Shown here: piece by piece, positions 24,832 to 31,762 of the stretch
How positions within the stretch are numbered: the stretch's first letter is position 1
Layout: the number at the start of each line of letters is the position of its first letter
Origin: JAUVXE01 sp964349355
GTDB lineage: Bacteria; Actinomycetota; Coriobacteriia; Anaerosomatales; SLCP01
DNA length: 41,959 nt
NCBI GenBank assembly: GCA_964349355.1
Contig: CAYGFZ010000014.1
Span: forward strand, 1-41,959
Reading direction: 5' to 3'
Notes under the pieces: generated by a model
Told to the model about the DNA's origin: nothing
Database searches by the model: none
The model's input: only the letters and a program-made list of their open reading frames with translations
Translations under genes and position numbers: made by a program

Positions 24832-25294
24832 CAAAGGGGCATGCGTGCTCTACACCGACGGCGGATCGCGGGGAAACCCCGGACCGGCCGGTTCCGGCAT
24901 CGTGCTGCTAGGACCTTCCGGAGAGACGATCTGCGGAGGTGGTCGCTTCATCGGGAGTGCGACGAACAACGTCGCCGAGTACGACGCGCTCATCTGGGGC
25001 CTCGGCCTCGCCCGTGACCACGGCTGCCGTGAACTCGAGGTCCGGATGGATAGCGAGCTGATCGTCCGGCAGATGACCGGTCGCTACCGTGTCAAGAACG
25101 AGGGGCTCAAGCCGCTATTCGCGACTGCCAAGAGCCTGCTTGCCTCGTTTCAGAAGGTCCGTTTCGTTCATGTACGTCGCGAGAACAATACCGAGGCTGA
25201 CAGGTACGCCAACGAGGCCATGGACGTTCGCGGTCCGGTGGGAGATGCGGAAGAGCCGGTGTGCCGTATCGGCGAACAGGACGCGCTCTTCTGA
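24818..25294 (+). CDS. rnhA: Ribonuclease HI family protein
   Basis: 158 residues. Cleaves RNA in RNA-DNA hybrids. The acidic residues are D14 (YTDGGSRGNPG), E54 (NNVAEYDAL), D78 (RMDSEL) and D128 (NTEADR), a complete DEDD set. The TDGGSRGNPGPAG opening and NVAEY are typical of the archaeal/actinobacterial branch, in place of the E. coli TDGSC version. The C-terminal 25 residues are an extension of no known fold. It is not fused to the CobC-like phosphatase seen in Mycobacterium. Confidence 0.9.
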   Translation: MGQSSKGACVLYTDGGSRGNPGPAGSGIVLLGPSGETICGGGRFIGSATNNVAEYDALIWGLGLARDHGCRELEVRMDSELIVRQMTGRYRVKNEGLKPLFATAKSLLASFQKVRFVHVRRENNTEADRYANEAMDVRGPVGDAEEPVCRIGEQDALF

Positions 25295-25306
25295 GAGGTG
25301 TAGTCG

Positions 25307-25672
25307 ATGTATGAGCTGACTGTGAAGGGCCACTTCGATGCGGCGCACGCGTTGCACGGCTATCCCGGCGAGTGCCGCGAACTCCACGGGCACACATGGG
25401 ATGTTGAGGTCACCGTCAGCGGCCTGACCCTGGACGAGGTCGGGATCGTCTACGACTTCAAGCAGCTAAAAGACGATCTTGGCGCAGTGCTGGAGCCCTA
25501 CGACCACGCGTACCTCAACGATGTCGCGCCATTTGACGCTATCAACCCGACAGCGGAGAACCTTGCGCGTGTAGTGTTCGAGGCTCTTGCCGGGCGCGTC
25601 GGTCCACAGGTCTCGGTCGTCGAGGTCGCGGTGTGGGAGTCGCCGATCGCGAGGATCGTCTACCGGGGGTAG
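25307..25672 (+). CDS. queD: 6-carboxy-5,6,7,8-tetrahydropterin synthase (QueD/PTPS family)
   Basis: 121 residues. Second step of the queuosine/7-deazaguanine route. Zinc ligands are H14 (FDAAHAL), H27 and H29 (ELHGHTW), and C23 (GECREL) is the catalytic cysteine. YDFKQLKDDL, LEPYDHAYLND and the glutamate of VWESP are in place. No queC, queE or queF lies in the window, so the pathway assignment rests on the family. The C-x3-HGH spacing is that of QueD, in contrast with the sepiapterin-producing PTPS group. Confidence 0.88.
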   Translation: MYELTVKGHFDAAHALHGYPGECRELHGHTWDVEVTVSGLTLDEVGIVYDFKQLKDDLGAVLEPYDHAYLNDVAPFDAINPTAENLARVVFEALAGRVGPQVSVVEVAVWESPIARIVYRG

Positions 25673-26052
25673 GGGCTTTCGGGCATAGAAGTGTCCCGAG
25701 AAACCTCGCCTGCGTGACACCCTACTCGACCACTTCCCGTTTCCCTCCATTGGCGACCCGCTCCAGCAGACCAACTCGCGTTATGTCTACTCTTACGGTC
25801 CTCCGCCGGCGGCTACTGGTACGCAGCCTTTCCGTGTTCGCTCGATTCGACTTCTCGGGACAACCATCACCTTACGCCTGCCCGATCCGGCAGTCAAGAG
25901 ACTTGCCGAGGAATTCTTGACGATATGACGGACGGTCGCATTCGCAGTAAGAACGGCCTTAAGTATGTGACCAGCGGTGGTTTCAGGTGTTGCCTCTCGT
26001 CCGGAGCCGACGTTGTTGATGAAACGGTCTGCACGTTGTCGCACGCGACTTC
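25673..26052. other. 380-bp region without a confident gene; possible gene remnant
   Basis: After queD an imperfect hairpin (TCGGGCA...TGTCCCGA, about 25687-25699) could end transcription. From 25689 to about 25927 the plus strand is open and ends SIRLLGTTITLRLPDPAVKR, then LAEEFLTI and TGA. It has no start codon and no ribosome-binding site. The text looks protein-like and may be the 3' stub of a lost gene, but I recognise nothing in it. The minus strand also has an 83-codon frame here that I do not believe. Confidence 0.3.
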
Positions 26053-26086
26053 TTAGAGTAATCTAACCACGTGCATTACCGTGCAT
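26053..26086 (+). promoter_or_regulatory. Candidate metalloregulator operator upstream of dtxR
   Basis: TTAGA-GTAA-TCTAA (26053-26066) is a perfect 5-4-5 palindrome of the TTAGN...CTAA kind bound by DtxR/IdeR/MntR proteins. Just after it GTGCATTACC-GTGCATAAC is a direct repeat with a 10-base period (26071-26089), one helical turn. Both lie 30-60 bases before the dtxR start, so self-regulation and control of feoB are plausible. Confidence 0.5.
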
Positions 26087-26114
26087 AACGAGCCTGTCGA
26101 GAGGGTGTGGTCCG

Positions 26115-26774
26115 ATGCCCAGCGAGACCCTTGAGGAGTATCTGGAGACCATCTACAAGCTCTCCGAACGTGGCTCTGTTCGGCCTACGCCCATCGCGGA
26201 AGCCCTCGGCGTGTCGGGGCCCACGGTCACCGCGACGCTGAAGCGCCTTGAGTCACATGGCCTGGTGACCCGCAGCGACGGCGATGTGGTCCTTACCGCC
26301 GAGGGTCGCACCCTGGCCGTCGACATCATTCGGCGACACCGTGTCGCGGAGCGTTTTTTGGTCGACATCCTCGGTCTGTCGTGGGACGACGCGCATGAAG
26401 ATGCCTGTCGTCTCGAACACGCGCTCTCCCCGCGGGTCATGGAGAGGCTAGGGGAGTTCCTCGACAACCCGGAGGTCTGCCCGCACGGGCATCCTATCCC
26501 GAGCGCCGAAGGCGATATCGTCCTCGTGGAGGGTGTGCCCCTCTGCGACCTGGAGAGCGGCGGAAGTTCGCGGATCGTCCAGGTTGCCGAGGACGACGAC
26601 GCTATGCTGACCTACCTCGGATCCCTCGGCATGTATCCGGGTACCGAGGTCCGGGTATGTGAAGTGGCGCCGTTCAAGGGACCGCTCCTGATCGAGGTCG
26701 AGGGGTCGACCTATGCGCTCGGACGGGATGTCGCCGAGAGGATCCTGGTCGCCGGTAAGCCGAAGGACGCCTGA
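26115..26774 (+). CDS. dtxR: DtxR-family metal-dependent repressor with FeoA-like C-terminal domain
   Basis: 219 residues. The N-terminal winged helix (SETLEEYLETIYKLSERG, then GVSGPTVTATLKRLESHGLV) is followed by the metal and dimer domain (RRHRVAERFLVDILGL, EDACRLEHALS, NPEVCPHGHPIP). That domain supplies His, Cys, Glu and His ligands as in IdeR/DtxR. From about residue 140 an SH3-like FeoA domain occurs (LGSLGMYPGTEVRV, then VEGSTYALGRDVAERI). Metal-bound protein should repress iron uptake genes, and feoB follows 7 bases downstream. There is no separate feoA gene, so the fused domain may stand in for it, but the fusion itself is normal for this family. Iron versus manganese specificity cannot be decided from the sequence. 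Confidence 0.9.
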   Translation: MPSETLEEYLETIYKLSERGSVRPTPIAEALGVSGPTVTATLKRLESHGLVTRSDGDVVLTAEGRTLAVDIIRRHRVAERFLVDILGLSWDDAHEDACRLEHALSPRVMERLGEFLDNPEVCPHGHPIPSAEGDIVLVEGVPLCDLESGGSSRIVQVAEDDDAMLTYLGSLGMYPGTEVRVCEVAPFKGPLLIEVEGSTYALGRDVAERILVAGKPKDA

Positions 26775-26781
26775 GGCCCGG

Positions 26782-28002
26782 ATGGCCAGGGGTTGCCACG
26801 GTACATCGTCCGGTCCCGCGCCCGCGGGGGATGGCGCGCGTCGCCCGGTCATTGCGCTCGCTGGTAACCCCAACGTGGGGAAGTCGACGCTCTTCAACCA
26901 CCTGACGGGCAGCAACATCGTGACGGCCCACTACGCCGGAACGACCATCGACGTGTCGATCGCACAGAGCGAGATCGACGGTCGTCTGGTCGACGTAGTC
27001 GATCTCCCCGGCACCTACTCTCTTGCTGCGGGGGGTGACAGCCCTTCCGCTGTGTCACAAGCGCTGGCCGAGTCGGATCCCGACACGGTCGTGCTTGTGG
27101 TCGATGCGACAAACATCTCGAGGAACCTGCCGCTGGCGTTCGAGATCCTCGACCGCGGTCTACCGGTGGTGCTCGCCCTCAACCTTGCCGATGAGGCAGC
27201 GCGTAGCGGCGTGAGCGTCGACGTCGATGCCCTGGCGCAGCACTCACCGGCGCACGTTGTCGTCTCGACGGTCGCGGTGACCGGGGAGGGCGTCTTGGAG
27301 CTCATGCGGGCTGCGCTGGACGTGGTCTGTGAGCGGGCGAGCGGGTCGCCAGAACCTATCCACCGGTACGATATCGACTTCGAGCGCGTCGTCGGACCCC
27401 TGGTGAACGTGGTCGAGAGCAGGGGAGCGGTCGCGGTCGGCCGCAGCGGGCGTGCGTTGGCACTCTCTCTCCTTGAGATGCTACCGGAGGTCGAAGGTTC
27501 ATTGCTCGATCAGGGCGAGTCCGGTCTGATCCGGGTCGCTGCCGAGGTGCGTTCCTCTCTTGCTCACGCGAGTGGTGCAGGCGCTCCGCGCTCGGTCGCC
27601 GAGGCGCGCCACAGACTCGCTGCTGAGGCCGCCGGACAGTGCGTACACACGAAACCCGGGCGGAGCCGTATTGCCTGGGAGCGGCTGGCGACATCTCCAC
27701 GGACCGGGATCCCGATGCTCGGTGTGACCCTCGCGACCATCTTCCTGCTGCTCTTCTTCGTCGGGGAGTTACTCGCAGGTCTGTTCTCCGGTGCGTGGTC
27801 ACGTTTCGCTTCGCCGTATATCACCTCTGCGGTCCACGCAATCGCGGGTGACGGAGTCGTCGGCTCGACGCCCCTTTGGGGACTCGACTCCGGTATCGAG
27901 GCGGCGCTCGGCATAGGCCTGCCCTATATCCTGACGTTCTACCTCCTGCCTGCCCTCATAGAAGACAGCGGTTTATCTCAATGCGGTCTCGTTTTTGGCT
28001 GA
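26782..28002 (+). CDS. feoB: Ferrous iron transporter FeoB, N-terminal part (frameshifted)
   Basis: The first 406 codons of FeoB. The G domain has GNPNVGKST (about 29-37), AGTTIDV, DLPGTYSL and NLAD. The helical GDI spacer follows, then the first membrane helices (IPMLGVTLATIFLLLFFVGE) and the start of the core motif ILTFYLLPALIEDSG. After that the frame reads out of register (LSQCGLVFG) to a stop. One extra T in the TTT at 27972-27974 explains this: removing it gives EDSGYLNAVSFLADRSMHRI and the frame continues to 28834. FeoB imports Fe(II) with GTP hydrolysis. Either the gene is freshly inactivated or this is a sequencing/assembly error. The N-terminal tail before the P-loop (about 25 residues) is longer than usual. 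Confidence 0.88.
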   Translation: MARGCHGTSSGPAPAGDGARRPVIALAGNPNVGKSTLFNHLTGSNIVTAHYAGTTIDVSIAQSEIDGRLVDVVDLPGTYSLAAGGDSPSAVSQALAESDPDTVVLVVDATNISRNLPLAFEILDRGLPVVLALNLADEAARSGVSVDVDALAQHSPAHVVVSTVAVTGEGVLELMRAALDVVCERASGSPEPIHRYDIDFERVVGPLVNVVESRGAVAVGRSGRALALSLLEMLPEVEGSLLDQGESGLIRVAAEVRSSLAHASGAGAPRSVAEARHRLAAEAAGQCVHTKPGRSRIAWERLATSPRTGIPMLGVTLATIFLLLFFVGELLAGLFSGAWSRFASPYITSAVHAIAGDGVVGSTPLWGLDSGIEAALGIGLPYILTFYLLPALIEDSGLSQCGLVFG

Positions 28003-28834
28003 CCGCTCGATGCACCGGATCGGGCTGCATGGCCGTGCCATCATCCCACTCGTGGCCGGCGCGGGCTGCAGCGTTCCTGCCATCCTGGCAACGCGGATGC
28101 TTTCGACGAAGCGTGAACGGTTCATCGCCGCCACGCTTGTTTCGTTTGTGCCGTGCAGTGCGCGCACGGCCGTCATCTTGGGTGCTGTGGGGCACTATCT
28201 CGGGATCGGTCCTGCGCTGGGCGTCTACGCGGTGACTCTCTTCGTGACCGGGTTGGTCGGCGTTATCATGGCCCGGGTGGTGCCCGGACAGACCCGGGGA
28301 CTCGTGATGGAGATGTTTCCTTTCCGCCGACCAGACGTGAGAGTCGTCGGGCGCAAGGCATGGTCGCAGTTCGCCGAGTTCTTAGTGGTAGCGCTACCTG
28401 TTGTGGTCGTGGGGAGCATCGTCTTGGGAGGGCTTTACGAGACCGGTTGGCTGTGGACCCTCACCACCCCACTCGACCCGGTGGTATCAGGTTTGCTTGG
28501 ACTGCCGTCGGTCGCCGGTCTGACACTGCTCTTTGGGCTGTTGCGCAAGGAGTTCGCACTCCAGTTGCTCGCCACGCTCGCTATCGCGACGATGGGCGAG
28601 GGGGCTGGCGACCTGATGTCTTTCATGAGCGGGACCGATCTGTTCGTCTACGCGCTTGTGAACACGCTGGCGTTTCCGTGCATCTCCGCGGTGGCCGTAC
28701 TTGGCCGGGTTGTCGGCGGATGGAAGGCCGCTATTGTGATTGCAATCACGGTGGCGACGGCAGTGATGGTGGGAACATTGTTCGCGAAGGGGATTCCGTT
28801 GGTAATGGCTCTACTTCAAGGGGGAGCACTGTGA
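27995..28834 (+). CDS. feoB: FeoB, C-terminal membrane part (after frameshift)
   Basis: The remaining 279 codons in the frame restored by deleting one T near 27973. Begins ADRSMHRIGLHGRAIIPLVA, then GAGCSVPAI with the conserved pore cysteine. FVPCSARTAVI, KAWSQFAEFLVVALPVVVVG and GLLRKEFALQLL follow, all standard for the second half of FeoB, with about seven membrane helices. The protein ends with a normal hydrophobic helix. There is no ribosome-binding site at 27995, so on its own this half would not be translated well. The stop overlaps the HD-GYP start by 4 bases. Confidence 0.85.
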   Translation: MADRSMHRIGLHGRAIIPLVAGAGCSVPAILATRMLSTKRERFIAATLVSFVPCSARTAVILGAVGHYLGIGPALGVYAVTLFVTGLVGVIMARVVPGQTRGLVMEMFPFRRPDVRVVGRKAWSQFAEFLVVALPVVVVGSIVLGGLYETGWLWTLTTPLDPVVSGLLGLPSVAGLTLLFGLLRKEFALQLLATLAIATMGEGAGDLMSFMSGTDLFVYALVNTLAFPCISAVAVLGRVVGGWKAAIVIAITVATAVMVGTLFAKGIPLVMALLQGGAL

Positions 28835-30159
28835 GGCGTGTCGGCCTGGCCGGGCAGTTCGCGCTACGCAGCCTGGTCGTGATCGGCATCGGTGCCGTGC
28901 TCCTCGGTCTTGTGCTCTCCTGGATCGTGCGTTCGGCGGCGATGGAGGAGACGAGCCGGGCGACGCGCGTGCTCGCCAATGCGATCATCGTCCACAACAT
29001 CTCCGAGAGCACCTTCGACGAGTTGGTGCGTACTCAGGATTCCGACGAGTTCGAGCGCCTCATCCGTTCGGATCTTGAGATCACTGACATCGTCGCGGTG
29101 AAACTGTGGGACCGAGATGGCGTGATGGTCTACTCCACCGATCCCGAGGATCCCGTCGGCACATCGTTCGCCGACAAACGAGAGGTCGCACTTGCACTCT
29201 CGGGTCAGACCGCCAGTAAGGTGGTCACGTCGGAAGGCGAGGAAGAGAGCTCGGCGCAGTTCCGGAAGGCAGGCGTGGTCATGGAGGTCTACGCGCCACT
29301 TGTCTTCTCCCCGGGTGCCGAACCCGCAGGCGTCTTCGAGGTCTATCAGCACTACGGACCCGCTCTTGCACAGCTCAGGCGCGCGTACATGGCGATCTGG
29401 GGTCTCGTCCTTCTCGGCGGAGCGGTGGCGTACGTCATGCAGGTGAGCATGGTCCGAGGTGTGGAGAATCGTCTCAGGGCGTCGGAGGCCGAGACCGAAG
29501 AGATCAATTCACGCCTCGAGTCGTCTCTGCGCGAGATCGAGGATTACTCGCTCGGTACCCTTCAGGCGCTCACCTCGGCGGTCGACGCAAAGGACACGTA
29601 CACGGCGAGCCACTCTCTCAACGTCACCGACTTCGCGGTCGCGACCGGGCGCAGGTTGCGCCTCTCCGAGCGGGAGATCGTCTTGCTCGAACGGGCAAGC
29701 CTGCTTCACGACATCGGCAAGATCGGCGTGCCCGAGGCGGTTCTGCTCAAGCCTTCGCACCTTGATGATGCGGAGTTCGCCCTCGTCAAAGAGCACAGTG
29801 AGATGGGTGCCCGGATCATCGCCTCCATCCCGTTCTTGTCCGACCTCGTCCCGCTGATCCGGCACCACCACGAGCACTGGAACGGCGGTGGATACCCGGA
29901 CGGCATGAAGGGTAAGGCGACCCCGAGGCTCGCGCGCATCCTTGCCGTCGCCGACGCATTCGATGCGATGATCTCCGATCGCCCCTATCGCAGCGGGATG
30001 CGTGTGGCCGCAGCTCGCCAGGAGCTCCTGCGCTGTCGCGGCATCCAGTTCGATCCCGGGGCCGTCGATGCGCTTCTCGCAGCCCTGGACGGTGGCGATC
30101 TCGGGCTTATCGGCGTGCGCGGACCCGAGCGTCACCTGAAGGTCGTCGCCACAGCCTGA
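28831..30159 (+). CDS. Membrane-anchored HD-GYP domain protein
   Basis: 442 residues, GTG start overlapping the feoB stop (GTGA). A transmembrane helix near 12-32 (VIGIGAVLLGLVLSWIV), an extracytoplasmic sensor of about 140 residues and a second helix near 188-208 frame the input region. A short coiled linker (ENRLRASEAETEEINSRLES) leads to the HD-GYP domain from about residue 245. It contains LLHDIGKIGVP (HD near 293), IIASIPFL, RHHHEHWNGGGYPDG and ILAVADAFDAMISDRPYR, the full metal and GYP motifs of active c-di-GMP phosphodiesterases. The operon position after feoB could mean the sensor reads iron or redox state (inference). No GGDEF domain is present. Confidence 0.88.
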   Translation: MRRVGLAGQFALRSLVVIGIGAVLLGLVLSWIVRSAAMEETSRATRVLANAIIVHNISESTFDELVRTQDSDEFERLIRSDLEITDIVAVKLWDRDGVMVYSTDPEDPVGTSFADKREVALALSGQTASKVVTSEGEEESSAQFRKAGVVMEVYAPLVFSPGAEPAGVFEVYQHYGPALAQLRRAYMAIWGLVLLGGAVAYVMQVSMVRGVENRLRASEAETEEINSRLESSLREIEDYSLGTLQALTSAVDAKDTYTASHSLNVTDFAVATGRRLRLSEREIVLLERASLLHDIGKIGVPEAVLLKPSHLDDAEFALVKEHSEMGARIIASIPFLSDLVPLIRHHHEHWNGGGYPDGMKGKATPRLARILAVADAFDAMISDRPYRSGMRVAAARQELLRCRGIQFDPGAVDALLAALDGGDLGLIGVRGPERHLKVVATA

Positions 30160-30197
30160 TCCCCGCGTGCGCGCTTGTGCCCGGGACACATATGCCT

Positions 30198-30225
30198 TGT
30201 AGGGCGAACATACGTTCGATATACT
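30198..30225 (+). promoter_or_regulatory. LexA (SOS) box inside a promoter
   Basis: CGAACATACGTTCG at 30205-30218 fits the Gram-positive LexA consensus CGAACRNRYGTTCG at every position. It fills the spacer between TTGTAG (-35, 30198-30203) and TATACT (-10, 30220-30225), 16 bases apart. LexA bound here would block RNA polymerase, so transcription should rise after DNA damage. Confidence 0.8.
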
Positions 30226-30296
30226 CGAGACCCGTTGCGGGACCGGTCCCTCCGGTACCGTACGGCTTGATCAGTCAGTTACCCGGAGGTCTCCTG

Positions 30297-30377
30297 GTGG
30301 GTCGCAACACCGCTATCAAGGTAAACAAGACTCTCACTGTTTTCACGTATGGGCAGACCTCAGTGAGTTCCTGTTAA
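30297..30377 (+). CDS. 26-residue ORF under the SOS promoter
   Basis: GTG start with GGAGGT at 30285-30290, 6 bases before it, an excellent ribosome-binding site. It lies about 65 bases downstream of the LexA-controlled promoter. The peptide reads MGRNTAIKVNKTL and TVFTYGQTSVSSC: basic at the start, Ser/Thr-rich, ending in cysteine, with no membrane helix. No other gene lies between the promoter and 30377. Known SOS micro-proteins (TisB, SidA, YneA) are membrane proteins or division inhibitors, and this one resembles none of them. It could be a true small effector or the start of a decayed gene. I cannot assign a role. Confidence 0.5.
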   Translation: MGRNTAIKVNKTLTVFTYGQTSVSSC

Positions 30378-30445
30378 GCACACCCGGCTACGATGAGGTG
30401 CCAGAGATGAGCACGAGGAGTTCGAAGGTCCACTGAGATTGCGCG

Positions 30446-30482
30446 CTTGTCGATTGACAAGCCCCCGGGTACGCCGTAGGCT
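30446..30482 (+). promoter_or_regulatory. Promoter with palindromic operator for the HicA-like/HTH pair
   Basis: A perfect -35 TTGACA (30454-30459) and TAGGCT (-10, 30477-30482) are 17 bases apart. The perfect palindrome CTTGTC-GATT-GACAAG (30446-30461) covers the -35. A repressor bound here would shut the promoter, as in self-regulated toxin-antitoxin operons. The HTH protein of the pair is the natural candidate. Confidence 0.7.
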
Positions 30483-30503
30483 TCGATCGAAGGGCGGTTC
30501 GGT

Positions 30504-30767
30504 GTGTCGCGAAAGAAGCACCCTGATCGGCACATCGAAGACGCGCTGCGCTATGCGGAAAGCATGGGATGGCAGATAGAGGCTTCTGGCCGGAGTTCGC
30601 ACGCATGGGGCAGGCTGTACTGTCCACACCGCAACCCCGATTGTCGCTGTGGCCAGCACTGCATTTCCAGCATCGCCTCCACGCCTCGGGTCCCAATAGA
30701 TCACGCGCGACAGATCGTCCGTAGAGTCAACGGGTGCATCGGTCCAGAGAGGAGGAGCAGAGCGTGA
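30504..30767 (+). CDS. Small HicA-like protein, candidate toxin
   Basis: 87 residues, GTG start, weak GAAGGG site upstream. MSRKKHPDRHIEDALRYAES is followed by MGWQIEASGRSSHAWGRLYC. The helix, then G-W-x-(V/I)-x-x-(S/G)-x-(S/G)-S-H-A-W/H arrangement, resembles the HicA/YcfA double-stranded-RNA-binding fold with its catalytic His. The next part holds a cysteine cluster (C-x6-C-x-C-x3-C in YCPHRNPDCRCGQHC). I recall similar two-gene units with the HTH partner in diverse bacteria, without an established function. The 4-bp overlap with the next gene (GTGA) shows they are made together. Toxin activity is inference. Confidence 0.6.
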   Translation: MSRKKHPDRHIEDALRYAESMGWQIEASGRSSHAWGRLYCPHRNPDCRCGQHCISSIASTPRVPIDHARQIVRRVNGCIGPERRSRA

Positions 30768-31291
30768 CTAAGTACGACTTCACACTGCGCTTCGCTCTTC
30801 CGTCAGCCGGATTGGACATGGACGAGGTTGCCGATCGCCTGTACGGCCACGGGTGTGATGATGCCTTGGTCGGTATCGGCCATCGTGGGATGATCGCTCT
30901 CGACTTCACCCGGGAGGCCATTTCGCCTCATGTGGCTGTGATGAGTGCGATCACCGATGTGACCAAGGCGGTTCCCGGAGCCATTCTCGTCGCGGTCGCT
31001 CCGGACCTCGTGGGGGTCACCGACATCGCGGATATGGTCGGTTGCTCTCGCCAGAACATCCGGCAACTCATGGTCTCGTGCGTCGGCACGGTGCCCGCGC
31101 CCGTCCACGAGGGAAAGCAGGCGCTCTGGCATCTCGCGCCGGTCCTGAACTGGCTCGCCAGCGAGAAGGCTTACCGCATCAGCGCTGTCCTCATGGACCT
31201 TGCAGAGACGACCATGCAGGTCAATCTCGCGATTGACGCCCTCCAGGCAGATCCGGAGGTAGAGGACGAGCTCCGGGCCCTGTTCGCGTAG
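30764..31291 (+). CDS. HTH DNA-binding protein, candidate antitoxin/repressor
   Basis: 175 residues, GTG start with AGAGGAGGAG just upstream. The first 90 residues (KYDFTLRFALPSAG, then CDDALVGIGHRGMIALDFTR) are an alpha/beta domain. Residues about 95-150 contain a helix-turn-helix, VTDIADMVGCSRQNIRQLMV, followed by HEGKQALWHLAPVLNWLA, a MerR/excisionase-like recognition unit. The gene overlaps the HicA-like gene, and a palindrome covers their common promoter, so it is likely the autoregulator and neutralising partner. The C-terminal helix may contact the toxin. I know of no experimentally studied member. Confidence 0.65.
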   Translation: MTKYDFTLRFALPSAGLDMDEVADRLYGHGCDDALVGIGHRGMIALDFTREAISPHVAVMSAITDVTKAVPGAILVAVAPDLVGVTDIADMVGCSRQNIRQLMVSCVGTVPAPVHEGKQALWHLAPVLNWLASEKAYRISAVLMDLAETTMQVNLAIDALQADPEVEDELRALFA

Positions 31292-31387
31292 GACAGGTCG
31301 ACGATCCCACCCCTCTGTCCTCCTCACCTGCTATCCTCTCTTGTAGCCCAACCCGTCCCATCCGCGAGCCCCCAGGGGAGGAACCGC

Positions 31388-31705
31388 GTGCGCGATCCGG
31401 TCGAGGTCTATTTCACCGCCCTGCGTGACATCCACGCCAGTGGAGCCGGTGTCAAAGAGGTCTCCTACTACGGAGCGCTCGAACAACTCCTGACGGACAT
31501 CGGCGGCAAGCTCAAGCCCAAGGTCCGCGCGTTCATGCAGCTATCCAACCGTGGAGCGGGCAACCCCGACGGCGGTCTGTTCACTGCCAGTCAGTTCAAG
31601 CGCCAGGGCGACGCCGAACCCCTCGAAGGCCAACCTCCCGCCCGCGGTGCGATCGAGGTCAAGGGCACCGCCGACGACGTCTTAAAGATCGTCGCGTCCG
31701 AGTAG
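31388..31705 (+). CDS. Type ISP/IIG-like restriction enzyme, N-terminal nuclease part (cut by an amber codon)
   Basis: 105 codons from GTG 31388 behind GGGGAGGAA, ending at TAG 31703-31705. The part holds a PD-(D/E)XK-like nuclease: GNPDGGLF (about 58-65) and AIEVKG (about 87-92). The reading frame continues past the TAG without shift, and the next residues (VARYVEHYGLVLVTNLRDFV) complete the nuclease fold as in single-chain restriction-methylases. CAG (Gln) is the likely original codon. As written, translation yields only this truncated nuclease domain. Confidence 0.75.
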   Translation: MRDPVEVYFTALRDIHASGAGVKEVSYYGALEQLLTDIGGKLKPKVRAFMQLSNRGAGNPDGGLFTASQFKRQGDAEPLEGQPPARGAIEVKGTADDVLKIVASE

Positions 31706-31762
31706 GTCGCCCGCTACGTCGAGCACTACGGTCTCGTTCTTGTCACCAACCTGCGCGACTTC

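Noticed and set aside
25793..26044. 83-codon minus-strand frame in the region between queD and dtxR
   Set aside because: No ribosome-binding site or homology; the plus strand of the same bases reads more like protein.
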